From assembly GCA_934446285.1 (NCBI GenBank), contig CAKSEI010000082.1:1-6708 (forward strand): 6,708 nucleotides of DNA. The letters are read 5' to 3'. Positions 6,270-6,708 of this stretch are shown in pieces (the first letter of the stretch is position 1; every line of letters begins with the position of its first letter). Position numbers and translations under genes: made by a program. The DNA is from an uncultured Eubacteriales bacterium. Its GTDB lineage: Bacteria; Bacillota; Clostridia; Oscillospirales; CAG-272. The notes under the pieces were generated by a model. It ran no database searches and had not been told where the DNA came from. It was given only the letters and a program-made list of their open reading frames with translations.

Positions 6270-6290
6270 GCAAAGTGGGTACCACTTTGC
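6270..6290. repeat. H6: perfect 9-bp hairpin with 3-nt loop
   Basis: GCAAAGTGG (6270-6278) and CCACTTTGC (6282-6290) flank GTA. It sits five bases after H5 and is the last strong hairpin of the array. The following bases CCTGCTTGCC show no termination signal. Confidence 0.8.
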
Positions 6291-6324
6291 CCTGCTTGCC
6301 GGTTTGTGTGAAAACTCCGCAGCG

Positions 6325-6377
6325 TAGGAAAATCGGATTAATATCGAGTGCGTATACCACAGATTTTATTTTTCCTA
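6325..6377. repeat. Inverted repeat just upstream of the lipoprotein promoter
   Basis: TAGGAAAA (6325-6332) and TTTTCCTA (6370-6377) are perfect 8-bp arms 37 bases apart; the right arm abuts the -35 element at 6378. They could be paired half-sites for a regulator. The AT-rich pairing and long gap make a stable RNA hairpin unlikely. Confidence 0.4.
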
Positions 6378-6407
6378 TTGACAAGGTATGTTTTCCTCTG
6401 GTATATT
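6378..6407 (+). promoter_or_regulatory. Sigma-A promoter for the lipoprotein gene
   Basis: Consensus -35 TTGACA (6378-6383), an 18-bp spacer and -10 TATATT (6402-6407, 5/6 to TATAAT). Transcription should begin near 6414, leaving a leader of about 26 nt that contains AGGAGGAGG (6424-6432) seven bases before ATG 6440. This suggests independent and probably strong expression from the relaxase. Confidence 0.78.
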
Positions 6408-6439
6408 TCATGCCACTACCAACAGGAGGAGGTTTCCCC

Positions 6440-6708
6440 ATGAAACACAAATTGCTTTTGACCGGAACGGCGCTCATGCTGGCGGCGGCGTTGACCGGAT
6501 GCAGCAACACCCCAACGGCAAATCAGCCGCAAAGCAGCCAGCAGCAAGCGGCATACATCAGCATAGAGCAGGCGCAGGAGACGGCGCTGGACGCTGCCAA
6601 CATCGACGCGGCGGACGCGGACATTTCTTCCGCGACCCTCAGCGAGGTCGCCGGTGTGACCTGCTACACGGTGGAGTTCACTTCGGGCGATCATGCCTAC
6701 TCCTACTC
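6440..6708 (+). CDS. PepSY-like-domain lipoprotein, N-terminal part (3' end outside window)
   Basis: The frame from ATG 6440 stays open to the right edge, giving 89 residues. Residues 1-21 form a lipoprotein signal: MKHK, a hydrophobic stretch LLLTGTALMLAAA and the lipobox LTGC, so Cys21 would be lipidated and the protein anchored outside the membrane. A short Asn/Pro/Gln/Ser-rich linker follows. From about residue 40, YISIEQAQETALDAANI and then GVTCYTVEFTSGDHAYSY resemble the start of a PepSY domain, a fold often linked to inhibition of peptidases or to cell-surface sensing. The very strong AGGAGGAGG site fixes the start. The gene has its own promoter and is not a known part of the transfer machinery, so it is probably cargo, or flanking DNA if the module ends here. 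PepSY assignment is moderately sure because the domain is cut by the window edge. Confidence 0.82.
   Translation, partial: MKHKLLLTGTALMLAAALTGCSNTPTANQPQSSQQQAAYISIEQAQETALDAANIDAADADISSATLSEVAGVTCYTVEFTSGDHAYSY

Larger units (their letters stand above)
6127..6290. repeat. Array of six consecutive hairpins after the relaxase gene
   Basis: Six inverted repeats follow one another: H1 6127-6140/6142-6155 (14 bp, one G-T pair); H2 GCGTTTC 6160-6166/6170-6176 (loop GAA); H3 CGCACA 6182-6187/6191-6196 (loop GTT); H4 AGGGGC 6210-6215/6219-6224 (loop GCT); H5 6235-6247/6252-6264 (13 bp, loop GAGT); H6 GCAAAGTGG 6270-6278/6282-6290 (loop GTA). None has a T tract after it on either strand, so they are not standard terminators. 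Loops H2 to H6 all begin with G on the plus strand. An outer pairing, GCGGAG (6230-6235) with CTCCGC (6315-6320), could enclose H5 and H6, although it shares base 6235 with H5. Possible roles are a structured RNA, an mRNA-stabilising 3' end or a folded single-strand DNA site in transfer. The pairings are directly visible; the function is unknown. Confidence 0.75.

Noticed and set aside
6160..6290. Hairpin array considered as a set of intrinsic terminators
   Set aside because: None of the stems is followed by a T tract on either strand, unlike the two clear terminators elsewhere in the window.
6127..6290. Hairpin array considered as a CRISPR array
   Set aside because: The repeated parts are inverted arms of different sequence and length, not direct repeats with regular spacers, and no cas gene is present.
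6208..6694. Minus-strand open frames opposite the lipoprotein and its promoter
   Set aside because: The plus strand carries a consensus promoter, AGGAGGAGG, a signal peptide and a lipobox, so these are shadows.

Overview
The window is part of the conjugation module of an integrative and conjugative element of the Tn1549 / CTn4-like type from a low-to-moderate-GC Firmicute, most likely a gut Clostridia lineage (Oscillospiraceae or Lachnospiraceae type). This is recognised from protein families and gene order: a very large SF2 helicase, a DUF3848/DUF3849 protein, a MobC-type relaxosome accessory protein, a CD1845-family membrane protein and a PF03432-type relaxase. Shine-Dalgarno sites are strong and Firmicute-like (GGAGG). 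No similarity search was possible, so family names rest on motif and sequence recognition.

Layout. Positions 2-2629 hold the 3' part of the helicase gene, open at the left edge. Its stop overlaps the start of the DUF3848-DUF3849 gene (2626-3420) by 4 nt, and mobC (3422-3760) follows after one base, so these three form one operon. The operon closes at an intrinsic terminator (3781-3821). A separate small membrane-protein gene of the CD1845 family (3903-4190) ends at a 12-bp bidirectional terminator (4197-4237). Facing it on the minus strand are two overlapping small genes for Cys-rich zinc-ribbon-like proteins (4236-4406 and 4393-4635). They have their own sigma-A promoter (4667-4694), which sits head-to-head with the relaxase gene (4744-6144).

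The relaxase stop codon lies inside a 14-bp imperfect palindrome. This is the first of six consecutive hairpins packed into about 165 bases (6127-6290), none with a U tract. This array is the least explained structure in the window; it could be a structured RNA, an mRNA 3' end or a single-stranded-DNA site used in transfer. After it comes a strong promoter (TTGACA, 18 bp, TATATT) and the start of a lipoprotein gene with a PepSY-like domain (6440 to the right edge). That gene is probably accessory cargo rather than part of the transfer machinery.

How the genes work together (inference from families): the relaxase nicks the origin of transfer and pilots the strand, MobC helps it bind and open the site, and the large helicase and DUF3848/3849 protein are conserved companions of unknown exact role. 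The zinc-ribbon pair is transcribed against the rest and could be regulatory. No integrase, tRNA, rRNA, CRISPR array or insertion sequence is visible.
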